From Chrysochromulina tobinii (Eukaryota > Haptophyta > Prymnesiales > Chrysochromulinaceae): DNA of 21,924 nt. Numbering within the stretch: the first letter of the stretch is position 1; the number at the start of each line of letters is the position of its first letter. The position numbers and the translations under genes are program-made. This document shows, piece by piece, positions 8,827 through 16,745 of the stretch. The notes beneath the pieces were generated by a model. It was not told the DNA's origin. It made no database searches and worked only from the letters and a program-made list of their open reading frames with translations. The stretch is from assembly GCA_001275005.1 (NCBI GenBank), contig JWZX01000716.1, positions 1 through 21,924 on the forward strand, read 5' to 3'.

Positions 8827-9528
8827 ATGGCGGCCGACGCTCTCTCGGCCCCACCGCCTCCGCCGCCTGCTCCAGCCGCGTCGTCTACGTCGGGCGCCCT
8901 TGACGCCGAGGGCGAGAATGCTCTCAAGATCATCCTGCTCGGCGACTCAGCAGTCGGCAAGTCGAAGCTGGTGGAGCGCTTCCTGATGCAGGACTACCAG
9001 CCGCGGATGCTCTCGACGTACGCGCTCACGCTCTTCCGATACAATGCGGAGATCGATGGCCAAAAGGTCGCCATCGACTTTTGGGACACCGCCGGCCAGG
9101 AGCGCTTCAACTCGATGCACCCCGCGTACTACCACCAGGCGCACGCGTGCATCCTATGCTTCGACGTGACGCGCAAGCAGACATACAAGAACTTGCCCAC
9201 ATGGGTCAAGGAGCTGCGCGACTACCGCTCCAAGATCCCGACGATCTGCATCGCCAACAAGGTCGACGTCGACGCCAAGGTAATGAGCAAGGACTTTGCC
9301 TTTCCGAAGAAGCATAACATGAAGCTTTACTTTTGCTCGGCGGCGGACGGCACGAACGTGGTGAGCGCGTTCGAGGACGCGATCCAGTCGGCGCACGAAT
9401 ACAAAAACTCGGGCGAGGTCGACGACGTCGACCTGCTCCTCTCGCTCGTCAATGGGACCGCGAGCATGCGCGTGAGCAAGGAGGAAGGCGGTGGCGAGGG
9501 CGCGACGGCGGCGGTGCCGGCCAGTTAG
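8827..9528 (+). CDS. RABL2: RABL2-like small GTPase (ciliary/flagellar transport)
   Basis: The 233-residue Ras-superfamily GTPase has all nucleotide-binding motifs: P-loop GDSAVGKS (39-46), STYALT in the switch I region (63-68), WDTAGQE with the catalytic Gln (86-92), NKVD (144-147) and SAADG (171-175). The combination GDSAVGKSKL, STYALTL, and AYYHQAHACI with SAADGTNVV matches Rab-like 2 better than a canonical Rab or Ran. There is no C-terminal prenylation cysteine, as in RABL2. In the family it binds the IFT-B complex at the base of the flagellum and controls entry of IFT trains and export of cargo. It therefore implies a flagellated life stage. The N-terminal 30 residues are an Ala/Pro-rich extension. 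The ATG at 8827 is the natural start. Confidence 0.9.
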   Translation: MAADALSAPPPPPPAPAASSTSGALDAEGENALKIILLGDSAVGKSKLVERFLMQDYQPRMLSTYALTLFRYNAEIDGQKVAIDFWDTAGQERFNSMHPAYYHQAHACILCFDVTRKQTYKNLPTWVKELRDYRSKIPTICIANKVDVDAKVMSKDFAFPKKHNMKLYFCSAADGTNVVSAFEDAIQSAHEYKNSGEVDDVDLLLSLVNGTASMRVSKEEGGGEGATAAVPAS

Positions 9529-10126
9529 ATAGCGGCGAAGCGACGGCGGCAAGGTAAGAGGGATGTGCCCTGGCGGCGCTGGCAGTACACGCGCACACGC
9601 TCCTTCCGAGAGGGGTGCGAATGAGGAGCGTGACTCAGCCAGTACACAATCTCTGACCGCGAGAGCCGTGCTGGTGCATCGCGCCGGGTCCCGGAGTCTG
9701 AAGTTATAACTATCGGTTATTCTCAAGATCTGCTGATCATTCTCTGATCAATGTGGACCAACTTGTCCAGTCAGATCATGAAAAATAGGTGTTTATGCAT
9801 GTTGGCCGGAATATTTACATCATCATTATGTCATATTGCATTATGTTTCAGAGCGACGAAGAACAAGAAGGGTCAAGGGAGCGGGGGAGGTTGCAATTCT
9901 CTCTGCTCGGTCTCGCGTCTCGCAAACACAGGCCCGTGACTTTAATTAAATATCCGTGTACTCGAACTCGTACAGTCGCAGGTGTCGTACTGACGGTTAA
10001 ATGCTTTCAACAAAGCTTGTGATTGCGGTTCATCAAAGACACACATTTTGCTTTACTGGCCGCTCTCCGCCCGCATGTGCTACAACTGTTTTGCTTGGGG
10101 TGCTACAGGTGTGAATATCAGAAGAG
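9529..10126. other. Intergenic region between RABL2 and the IQ/PH gene
   Basis: This region is clearly more AT-rich than its surroundings (especially 9700-10000) and contains several TGATCA-like motifs near 9730-9780. It should hold the RABL2 3' UTR and the promoter of the downstream gene. The short open frames here show no domain, and I support no gene. Confidence 0.45.
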
Positions 10127-11335
10127 ATGTGTGATCCCGCACCAAACGCTCAAACCTCACGCCCCAATCGAAGGACGGTCCTCTTTGACCTGGCGCGCGC
10201 TTTGCCGATGACGGACTTGCTGACGCAGCTGGTCGACGCGCCGGGGCGTCTCCAGCGGTACATGGACGGCTGCGCGTGCGGTCGGGCTGACAAGGCCGCC
10301 GTCCTTGCCATCAAGAAAGAGCTCGAGGAAAAGGACAGCGCCATCGAGCGGCTCGAGGAGGAGATCCGGCGCAGGGATAGGGAGAAGGACAACCTGATCC
10401 ACATGCAAAAGGACCTGCAGGCGCAGATCCAGGAGATCCGTCGCGTGCTCGAATCGCAGGCCAGCGAGGTCGCGAAGAACGGGTCCTATAAAGGCGGCAG
10501 CGAGGGTGGCAGCAAGGGCGGCAGCATGGATCTTGACGAGGAACGTGTGGGTCTTAACGAGGTAAGTGCGGCGATCCTCATGCAGAAGCGCGTCCGCGGC
10601 ATAAGCAGTCGCAAGCTGGCGGAGAAGGAAAAGAAGAAGGAAGAGGCTTCTCAAAAATTGCAGAAGATTGCGCGCGGCAGATCGACGCGCAAGATGATGG
10701 CGCAGAAGAAAGCGGACGGCTCCATCATGGAGTTGCCCGGTGCGAAGCGCGTGTATGGCGCCGCCGCTGTGCCGCCGCAGCCGCAGCGGCCGGTCGCCGC
10801 TGGTAGCGTCGTCGCGAGCGCGTCCAAGCCGGCCCCTTCGTTCGCGCCTGCGCAGCAATTCCTTCGAGGAAGTTATGACGAGCCCGGGCGCGGGGCCAAC
10901 GGCTACGGAATCGCGTCGGGGAGCGGGCTTGACGCCGGCGAGGACGAGTCCGTTGATTCGGACTACGACAACGACGAGGACGCGTTCTATGATCTCGGAA
11001 TCGAGCTCCTCTCGGGCCGCCTCAAGGTCGCGAAGGTGTACGGTCAGGAAGAGCCCCCGGCGGCGGAGGATGAGCTCGAGTGGGAGACTCGCTACTTTGT
11101 GCTGTACGACTCGCGCAAAATGGTCCACTTTGACGGCATGCAAAACGGCGAGCCTGTGGGCGACCGGGGCCTGATCGACCTCGAAACTATTCAGTCGGTC
11201 GAGAAGGTTCTGGGCGTCCCGACCTTTGTGATGAAGGGGTACAAGAAGGTGTACCTCTTCAAGCTCGAGCCGCACGACGAGGTCATGATGCGTACGTGGA
11301 TTGGCGCCATCTCCGTCGAGCTCTCATCTCAGTGA
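10127..11335 (+). CDS. Coiled-coil protein with two IQ motifs and a C-terminal PH domain
   Basis: The protein is 402 residues from the ATG at 10127, or 375 from the in-frame ATG at 10208 (MTDLLTQLVDAP), which may be the real start. Residues about 56-115 are a charged heptad-like coiled coil (KKELEEKDSAIERLEEEIRR). Two IQ motifs follow at 148-163 (MQKRVRGISSR) and 174-189 (LQKIARGRSTR), each fitting Q-x3-RG-x3-R. Such motifs bind calmodulin or EF-hand light chains. A low-complexity linker leads to a PH-like domain at about 288-400, with WETRYFVLYDSRKMVHFDG, a Phe/Leu-rich core and the terminal helix tryptophan in RTWIGAISVEL. This suggests a calcium/calmodulin-responsive adaptor that binds phosphoinositides or a protein partner. 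I do not recognise a named orthologue. Confidence 0.83.
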   Translation: MCDPAPNAQTSRPNRRTVLFDLARALPMTDLLTQLVDAPGRLQRYMDGCACGRADKAAVLAIKKELEEKDSAIERLEEEIRRRDREKDNLIHMQKDLQAQIQEIRRVLESQASEVAKNGSYKGGSEGGSKGGSMDLDEERVGLNEVSAAILMQKRVRGISSRKLAEKEKKKEEASQKLQKIARGRSTRKMMAQKKADGSIMELPGAKRVYGAAAVPPQPQRPVAAGSVVASASKPAPSFAPAQQFLRGSYDEPGRGANGYGIASGSGLDAGEDESVDSDYDNDEDAFYDLGIELLSGRLKVAKVYGQEEPPAAEDELEWETRYFVLYDSRKMVHFDGMQNGEPVGDRGLIDLETIQSVEKVLGVPTFVMKGYKKVYLFKLEPHDEVMMRTWIGAISVELSSQ

Positions 11336-11827
11336 GCGTCGTCGTGAGCGATGGGCCGACACGCGGCACTAGCGGAGGCGCCCAGGGCTCAGCGGGGTCC
11401 CATGTCAGCAAATTGTCGGCGGCATGTTTCACCACCGGTCATCCGCGGTGGTCCCTCTTCATTCTATTACTCTGTTACGCGCGTGTGACATGCGACATGC
11501 ATCATGCGTGGTTCTTCATGTGTTGCACCCTGTGTATGTTGTGAAGATGCGTATTCACACCGCGAGTCGGCGGCCGTGTTAACAGCCAATTCACAGTGAA
11601 TTCACAGAGAGCCTCGCCTGAGTTATGGCATATCCCGTATGCGGTATGGGCCGATTTAGAGCCAGTCTATCAGTATCACAGCCAATGGTTGTAATTCGAC
11701 ACTCAAAGACACTGTTCCGGAAGAAAACGCCGGTACATACGGATGCAGTTCATTCACACAGTGCCGTAGAACGGCTGTCGCGTATGTCGTGTTAACGTTC
11801 ACACGAACGACGAAACCGCAGAGGCGA
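11336..11827. other. Intergenic region upstream of the heparanase-like gene
   Basis: No supported gene lies here. The motif ACAGCCAAT, containing a CCAAT box, occurs at 11582-11590 and 11678-11686 on the plus strand, about 150-250 bp before the GH79 start. An imperfect palindrome ATTCACAGTGAAT overlaps the first. These are candidate promoter elements only. Confidence 0.4.
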
Positions 11828-13865
11828 ATGGGTATGCTCGGCGGCCGAGGCCTCGCGGCGCTCGTGTGCCTCGGTGTCGTCTACGCGATCTTGACGCTGA
11901 ATTTGAGCTCTTACACCGACCCGAGACACCACAATAGCTTGGCTCCTGCGCGAACTCGCTTCCTCTCGACGCAGCCGCAGCAATCGACTCCAACACCCAT
12001 TCAGTCGTCGTCGACCTCAGCTCCTCCGCCACCTTTTGCATCACCACCTCTCCCTGACGCTGCCATGCTCATTGCCGCCAACCAGCAGCGCGTTCTCTCT
12101 GAGTCGTCGTCCTCACACTCAAATGCCACCTCGCACTCGCAAAAGAGCACCAGGCGGCACCAGAGCAGGCATCATAGTGCCGAGCTCGCCGGCGGGGTGC
12201 TGCACGCCACTCTCTCGCTTCGCACCGGGATCGCGGGCACCATTTCGGATCGTTTCGTCTGTGCCGCGCTCGACTGGTGGCCCGCCGACAAGTGCGACTA
12301 CGGCCGGTGCCCGTGGACCTCAGCGTCGATGCTCTCCGTAGACTTGGATGATCCTCTCCTGGTTGGCGCAGCGCAGCGCCTCTCACCATTCTTGCTGCGG
12401 CTTGGTGGGTCGCTCTCGGACTTTGTGACGCTCGAGGAGGCGGACGGCTGCGTCCCATCGGACCCTTCCGATCCCGAGTACCTCGCCTCCGATGGCGCTC
12501 GGGATGGCGCGCGCTCGTGTCGGCCGGCGGGTTGCTCGGGCTTCGTGCGCGACGAGCGGCTTCGCGTGGGCTTCCGCGACGGCTGCCTCTCCCGAGCGCG
12601 GTGGGACGCCCTCGTGAGCTTCTGCAAGCGCGTGGGCTGCGAGATTGTCCTCTCAATCAATGCGCTCCGCGGCCGTCGGCGCGCGGCGTGCTCCTATGCC
12701 ACCGGCGCCGACGTGCCGTGTCGCATCCTCCGACCGACGCCGCCGTGCTGCACCAACTACACGGGCGGCTGGGATGGGTCGAATGCCGAGCGCTTCTTGC
12801 GGGCGGCGGCCGCACGCGGCGACCCGATCGCGGCGCTCGCGTATGGCAATGAGCTCGGCGGCCATTTGGCCATCAGCGCCAGACTCCCGGCTGCCGCGTA
12901 TGCTGAAGGTCTCTCCCAACTCGAGGCGATCGTTGAGTCGGCCTGGCGTGGCGCAACGCGGCCGGCGCCGCTGCTGCTCGGCCCGAATGCACAGCTCGAT
13001 GAGGGCTGGCTGGCTGACCTGCTCCGTGCGGCTCCGTCGCTGCGCGTCCTCACGTACCACCTGTACCCCTTGGGTGCCTAGGCTCGATCTCCTCTTCTGA
13101 TTGCATGCTGATTGCATGCTGATTGCATGCTGATTGCATACTGATTGCATGCTGATTGCATGCTGATTGCATGCTGATTGCATGCTGATTGCATGCTGAT
13201 TGCATGTCGATTGCATGTCGATTGCATGTCGATTGCATGTCGATTGCATGTCGATTGCATGTCGATTGCATGCCGATTGCATGCCGATTGCATGCCGATT
13301 GCATGCCGATTGCATGCCTCATCAGGTGCCGGCTCGATCTCGCCCAACGAGCTCGTCTCGAAGCTGCTCCGTCCCGACTTCCTCAACAAGCTGCACGCCG
13401 TCGCGGCCAATGCGCGCCGGCTGGCTGACGCGCCGCCGCGGCCACAAGCGTCGTCGGCGGCGCCATCACCGCCACAAGCGCAGCAGGAGCCGCCGCAGGA
13501 GCCGCAGCAGGAGCCGCAGCAGGAGCCGCAGCAGGAGCCGCAGCAGGAGCCGCAGCAGGAGCCGCAGCAGGAGCCGCCGCGGGAGCCGCAGCAGGAGCCG
13601 CCGCGGGAGCCGCCGCGGGAGCAACCCAAGCAGCGCCGACCCGAGCTCTGGGTGACCGAGATGGGTGGCGCGTACAATAGCGGCTGCCCGGGTGTGACGG
13701 ACGCGTTCCCTTCCATCTTCTGGTTTGCGGATGCACTCGCAGCACTCGCGCTGCATGGCACGCAAGTCGTGTGCCGTCAGACGCTCGTCGGCGGCAGCTA
13801 CGGACTCGTCGCTCTCGGCACAGCGCGAGTGACCAACAAGAGCGGCACGAATGGCAGCAGCAGCA

Positions 13866-13913
<48 letters not shown>

Positions 13914-14497
13914 GCGGCAGTAGCAGCAGGCGCGGCCTCCGGCCCGACTTTTGGGTGGCGCTGCTGTGGCGACGGCTGGTCGGCCTTCGAGTGCTGCGCG
14001 CCGACGTGCACGCCCACGAAGCCGCGCCATACGAGAACAGCAACTCAGTGCCACCGCTTCTTCCCCTCCGAGTCTACGCCTTCTGCTCCCGGCAAAAGAC
14101 GCCCAGCGGAGGCGTCGTCCTGAGCGGAGGCGTCATCCTGCTGCTCATCAACCTGGGAACGCACGCAGCCGAAGCCGACGTCTCCACCCTTCTCACGCGC
14201 GCCACCAACGGCTCCGTAGCTGCCCAGGACGACGCCACTTTGGGCTTCGATGGCGGCGCGCGCGCACTGGCGCCGAAGACGCCCAGGACGACGCCGCGTC
14301 ACGAGTGGCATCTGAATGCTAGCTCCTTCTACGCCACCGAGGCCGTGCTCAATGGCATGCCGCTTCACAGCACGGACAGTGAAGTGCCCGAGCTCCCTCC
14401 GCCCCTTGTCATCGACGAAGGTACCGTCGTGCACGTCAGCCCGCATTCAGCCAGCTTCGTCGAGTTCTTGAGCGCTCATTGGCCCGAGTGTCAGTGA
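11828..14497 (+). CDS. Heparanase-like GH79 glycosidase, membrane-anchored; two coding exons 11828-13073 and 13326-14497
   Basis: Joining the exons gives about 805 residues. The first ATG in frame is at 11828. It is followed by a hydrophobic anchor (about residues 7-24, GLAALVCLGVVYAILTLNL) and a Ser/Pro-rich stalk, indicating a signal-anchor or uncleaved signal. The catalytic domain follows the heparanase plan: FLLRLGGS, then AYGNELGG with the predicted proton donor E342, then LTYHLYPLG|AGS, where the splice joins, then WVTEMGGAYNSG with the predicted nucleophile E527, then DFWVALLWRRLVG and a C-terminal beta-sandwich (INLGTHAA). GH79 enzymes are retaining beta-glucuronidases or endo-glucuronidases, so an acidic polysaccharide is the likely substrate. 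Two low-complexity inserts interrupt the domain: a PQQE-type repeat before the nucleophile strand and a Gly/Ser run after it. An in-frame TAG at 13079 ends the frame unless the 252-nt intron is removed. Confidence 0.82.
13074..13325 (+). other. Predicted 252-nt GT-AG intron of the GH79 gene, with duplicated boundaries
   Basis: The donor is G|GTGCC after 13073 and the acceptor is CATCAG|GTGCC after 13325. Splicing restores the frame within one Gly codon and joins two pieces that fit the heparanase fold (HLYPLG + AGSIS). The first bases of the intron (GTGCCTAGGCTCGATCTC, 13074-13091) are a copy of the first bases of exon 2 (GTGCCGGCTCGATCTC, 13326-13341), differing by a 2-base TA insertion. The interior is an 11-bp minisatellite. 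There is no good pyrimidine tract before the AG. The length is a multiple of three, but the TAG at 13079 and TGAs in the repeat prevent readthrough. Confidence 0.8.
13099..13318 (+). repeat. Minisatellite: 20 units of 11 bp in three variant blocks
   Basis: The unit is GATTGCATGNN, with no interruptions. Units 1-9 end in GCT (unit 4 ends in ACT), units 10-15 end in GTC and units 16-20 end in GCC. Variants are grouped rather than mixed, which indicates stepwise block expansion. Every unit but the fourth contains the palindrome GCATGC. The array fills nearly the whole GH79 intron. There are no spacers, so it is not a CRISPR array. Confidence 0.95.
13482..13623 (+). repeat. Coding 12-bp repeat (Pro-Gln-Gln-Glu type) in GH79 exon 2
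   Basis: About a dozen units of the type GAGCCGCAGCAG run in frame, with CCG or CGG variants towards the end, encoding EPQQ and EPPR repeats. They form a hydrophilic linker inserted in the GH79 domain just before the strand that carries the predicted nucleophile. The length is likely to vary between strains. Confidence 0.85.
13851..13930 (+). repeat. Coding GGC/AGC run (poly-Gly/Ser) in GH79 exon 2
   Basis: A run of GGC and AGC codons encodes a Ser-Gly-rich loop between YGLVALG and LRPDFWVALLW of the GH79 domain. The related enzymes have a short loop here. Such runs are prone to slippage and assembly error. Confidence 0.85.
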
Positions 14498-14852
14498 ACG
14501 GCGAGCCCCGAAAAGTCACCGCAGTTGTATCCTCTTCCACACCGACCTGCTACAGAGGTACAGAGCGATAAAAGACCCTCAATACGATCAGAGACAGAGC
14601 GTAGGAGAGACTCAGTAGTTATTTCTAGCCGTCCGACGTATAGAATGCATTCTTAGAATCACGAGGACGCCCCGTAGCCCCGCTCGAGCTCGACTAGTTC
14701 TCGTACGTCGGTACCCATGGAAGTAGCCCTCCCTCCGTCCTCGCCCGCCCGGCCCCCGCCGCTACCGACCGCGGAATTAACCTCCGTCGATACCCTGCGA
14801 CACAGATGTAACGCTGTAGTACGGACACCACACGCTGGCTTCTCGGACTCGG
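14498..14852. other. Convergent intergenic region (GH79 / dioxygenase 3' ends)
   Basis: This region holds the 3' UTRs of two genes that end towards each other. I see a 12-bp palindrome AGAATGCATTCT near 14643-14654 and no supported gene. No poly(A) signal is recognisable. Confidence 0.45.
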
Positions 14853-16745
14853 TTAGTAGTCTGGCACGACACCGTCAGCGAGCGGAGTACGCCAAGGTCG
14901 GCGGCTGAGGAGCTCGTTGACAACAAAGTCTTCGCATTGGCGGGGTGAGAGCGGAGCACTTTGGCCTTCGCCGTCAGCTACAGCCTGCAGAGGCTCTTCG
15001 AGAGGCTCTTCTGAGAGCCTCGGCACGGTCGGTACGAGTATCGCGTGTGGATGCGCTCGCACGAAGAATGGCATCGCAAAGCGGCCGAGCTGCTTCGGTG
15101 CGGGCACACGGTGCAGCGCCGCGCGGATGCGGCCAGCAGTGAGGAACGCAAGCTGCTCCCCCGCAAAGATCGAGAGCTCGTCCGTCTGCAACTCCACCTC
15201 CGCGCGCCTCCACTGCTGGTGGTCTACATCATAGACCTGTAGGCCGGCGGACGCATCCGTTTGAGAGCCGTCCAGGCTGATCGGGGCCGGCGAGAGCGTC
15301 AACAGGCCAAGGTCTGCATGAAGGGTGCAGCCCTTGCCGCCCTTGTGAGACGGGACGTATCTCATCAGCCGTAGCACCGAGGGGCCGCCGAGAGGCCTAA
15401 ACTCCGTGCTGTCCTCATGATCGTCGTGGTTGACAGCATCGACCACGTCGGTGAGTGACGTCCACGCATCCTGCCGCAGGCCACAGGCCACACAAAGGGC
15501 TCGCAGGCAGATGGTCGCAGCGCGGCGCATCTCATGGAGCGCGATCCCAAACTCTTCGGGCACACCTGTGGGGAGAGGAGAGGGCGCGCCGTGGTGAGCA
15601 CTTGCATGCACATGGAGCGCGATCCCAAACTCTTCGGGCACACCGGCAGGAAGCACAGTTGAACTGGGGCGGCCATCCTCATCGTCGTCGCCGTCGCCGT
15701 GTTCATCGGCGTCGCCGTCGCCGTCGGCGTTGCCGGCCCTCTCGGCCGCGCTCTTGCCGTGCTGCGCCCGGCGTAGCTGCAGCCATTCTCGTCCGATGTC
15801 GTCCCCAAACCCAGCGTAGCGACGACTGGTTGCCAAGCTGCCACGTGCGGCGCCCGCGATCCTGCAGTGCATCCTCGCCCGGTACGCGTCATTCGCTTGC
15901 TCAAAGTAGCCCGCCGCCATCACGCGGAGGCAGGCGCGTGTTGCTTCCGTGAGCCGAGCACTCCCGCGCACTCGTGCCACGCCGTGGGTGCGTAACCGTT
16001 CCAGCAGCTGAAGCGCTGCGCCCGAGGCACCACCGATCCCAATTTGGTCGAGGCCTTCCACTTCCGACGCGAGCGCCGCGAGCTCGATGGATTCCAGAGG
16101 CGGCGCCGGGACGTACGCCGCTGCCGACCCTCGAAGGGAGGATGAGCGGACGATCACCTCGCACTGCACAGTTGGCGTCGACACAGGCGAAGCCGCGGAC
16201 TCGGACTCTGAGATCGTCCGAGATCGCGGGAGGAGCCCATGGAGCAGCAGCAGGGGCAGGGGTGGGAAGGAGGCGTCGCCACACCGCGTGACTGCCACGA
16301 CCTCCTCCTCAAGCGACAGGTCCAGTGCGGAGCTGATGTGATCCGAGAGCTCATCAGCTTCTGTCGAAGTCTTCAAAGGCAACTCCACTGCGAGCGTCAC
16401 TGATCGCTCGTGCAAATGGAATTGGAACATGTGAGCGACTGACGAACTCGCAGAGCAGCGAGCATCCAAGGGAGGTTGCAGCTGTGAGCGTTCCGACGCC
16501 GTATTTGATATGCTGAGCTGCCTCTTGGCTTCGATGATTTCTGCATGCACGCGAAGCAGTCCGAGGCGGCCCTTGGCAACCATCTCGAGGTGCTGAGTCG
16601 TTGCCTCGTCATTGGCACTACAGTCGTCTTCGTCCTGTGCACCATCGGCCTCTGTAGTGCGCGCATCTATGCTCGCTGTCGTTGCAGCTGGATACTCGGC
16701 ATCGATGCATTCATCGGGATCCATTCGTACTTCATCGGGATCCAT
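14853..16745 (-). CDS. 2-oxoglutarate/Fe(II)-dependent dioxygenase-like protein
   Basis: The unspliced frame gives 630 residues. The first ATG is at 16745; the frame upstream of it begins only with TTG. A second ATG at 16724 arises from a 21-bp tandem duplication. The C-terminal third has the isopenicillin-N-synthase-like signature: H476-x-D478 (TLHADLGLL), H545 (ALHRVPAP) and, ten residues later, R555 (GRFAMPFF), for iron and 2-oxoglutarate binding. PFFVRAHP follows, as in plant 2OG oxygenases. The N-terminal half is acidic, low in known motifs and unrecognised. The substrate is unknown. An in-frame repeat (VPEEFGIALH twice, 26 residues apart) is better explained as a retained 78-nt intron at 15566-15643; splicing would give 604 residues. 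The gene is divergent from the coiled-coil gene at 17196. Confidence 0.78.
   Translation of the reverse strand: MDPDEVRMDPDECIDAEYPAATTASIDARTTEADGAQDEDDCSANDEATTQHLEMVAKGRLGLLRVHAEIIEAKRQLSISNTASERSQLQPPLDARCSASSSVAHMFQFHLHERSVTLAVELPLKTSTEADELSDHISSALDLSLEEEVVAVTRCGDASFPPLPLLLLHGLLPRSRTISESESAASPVSTPTVQCEVIVRSSSLRGSAAAYVPAPPLESIELAALASEVEGLDQIGIGGASGAALQLLERLRTHGVARVRGSARLTEATRACLRVMAAGYFEQANDAYRARMHCRIAGAARGSLATSRRYAGFGDDIGREWLQLRRAQHGKSAAERAGNADGDGDADEHGDGDDDEDGRPSSTVLPAGVPEEFGIALHVHASAHHGAPSPLPTGVPEEFGIALHEMRRAATICLRALCVACGLRQDAWTSLTDVVDAVNHDDHEDSTEFRPLGGPSVLRLMRYVPSHKGGKGCTLHADLGLLTLSPAPISLDGSQTDASAGLQVYDVDHQQWRRAEVELQTDELSIFAGEQLAFLTAGRIRAALHRVPAPKQLGRFAMPFFVRAHPHAILVPTVPRLSEEPLEEPLQAVADGEGQSAPLSPRQCEDFVVNELLSRRPWRTPLADGVVPDY
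15566..15643 (-). other. Predicted 78-nt in-frame GT-AG intron, or coding tandem duplication
   Basis: Two identical 33-bp copies lie at 15534-15566 and 15612-15644, exactly 78 bp apart. Read on the minus strand, the upstream copy starts G|GTGTGCCCGAAG (possible donor). The downstream copy is preceded by CCCTCTCCTCTCCCCACAG, a strong pyrimidine tract and acceptor. A branch-point-like CTCAC lies between. Removing 78 nt leaves one copy of the repeated peptide and keeps the frame. The segment has no stop codon, so it also reads as protein. Confidence 0.62.

Noticed and set aside
10558-10584. Perfect splice-donor consensus GAG|GTAAGT in the IQ/PH gene
   Set aside because: Reading straight through gives an intact IQ motif. 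The nearest AG would define an intron of only about 24 nt that destroys it, so I treat the sequence as coding.
10157-11275. 372-residue minus-strand open frame opposite the IQ/PH gene
   Set aside because: It is a GC-rich mirror of the coding strand with no recognisable domain. The plus-strand protein has clear IQ and PH features.
11789-11827. GH79 start at 11789
   Set aside because: The codon there is GTG. The first in-frame ATG is at 11828, directly before the hydrophobic anchor.
13099-13318. Possible CRISPR array or centromere-like satellite
   Set aside because: There are no spacers, the units are only 11 bp, the context is a eukaryotic intron, and there are no cas genes. The array is too short and local to be a satellite.
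13050-13760. Open frames across the minisatellite on both strands encoding repeated Cys-Asn-His or Cys-Met-Ile-Ala peptides
   Set aside because: They arise because an 11-bp repeat with few stops is open in several frames. The array lies inside a well-supported intron, and the frames have no independent coding signs.
13383-14054. Minus-strand frames rich in poly-Arg or poly-Ala opposite GH79 exon 2
   Set aside because: They are shadows of the CAG/CCG and GGC repeats, while the plus strand encodes the conserved GH79 segments.
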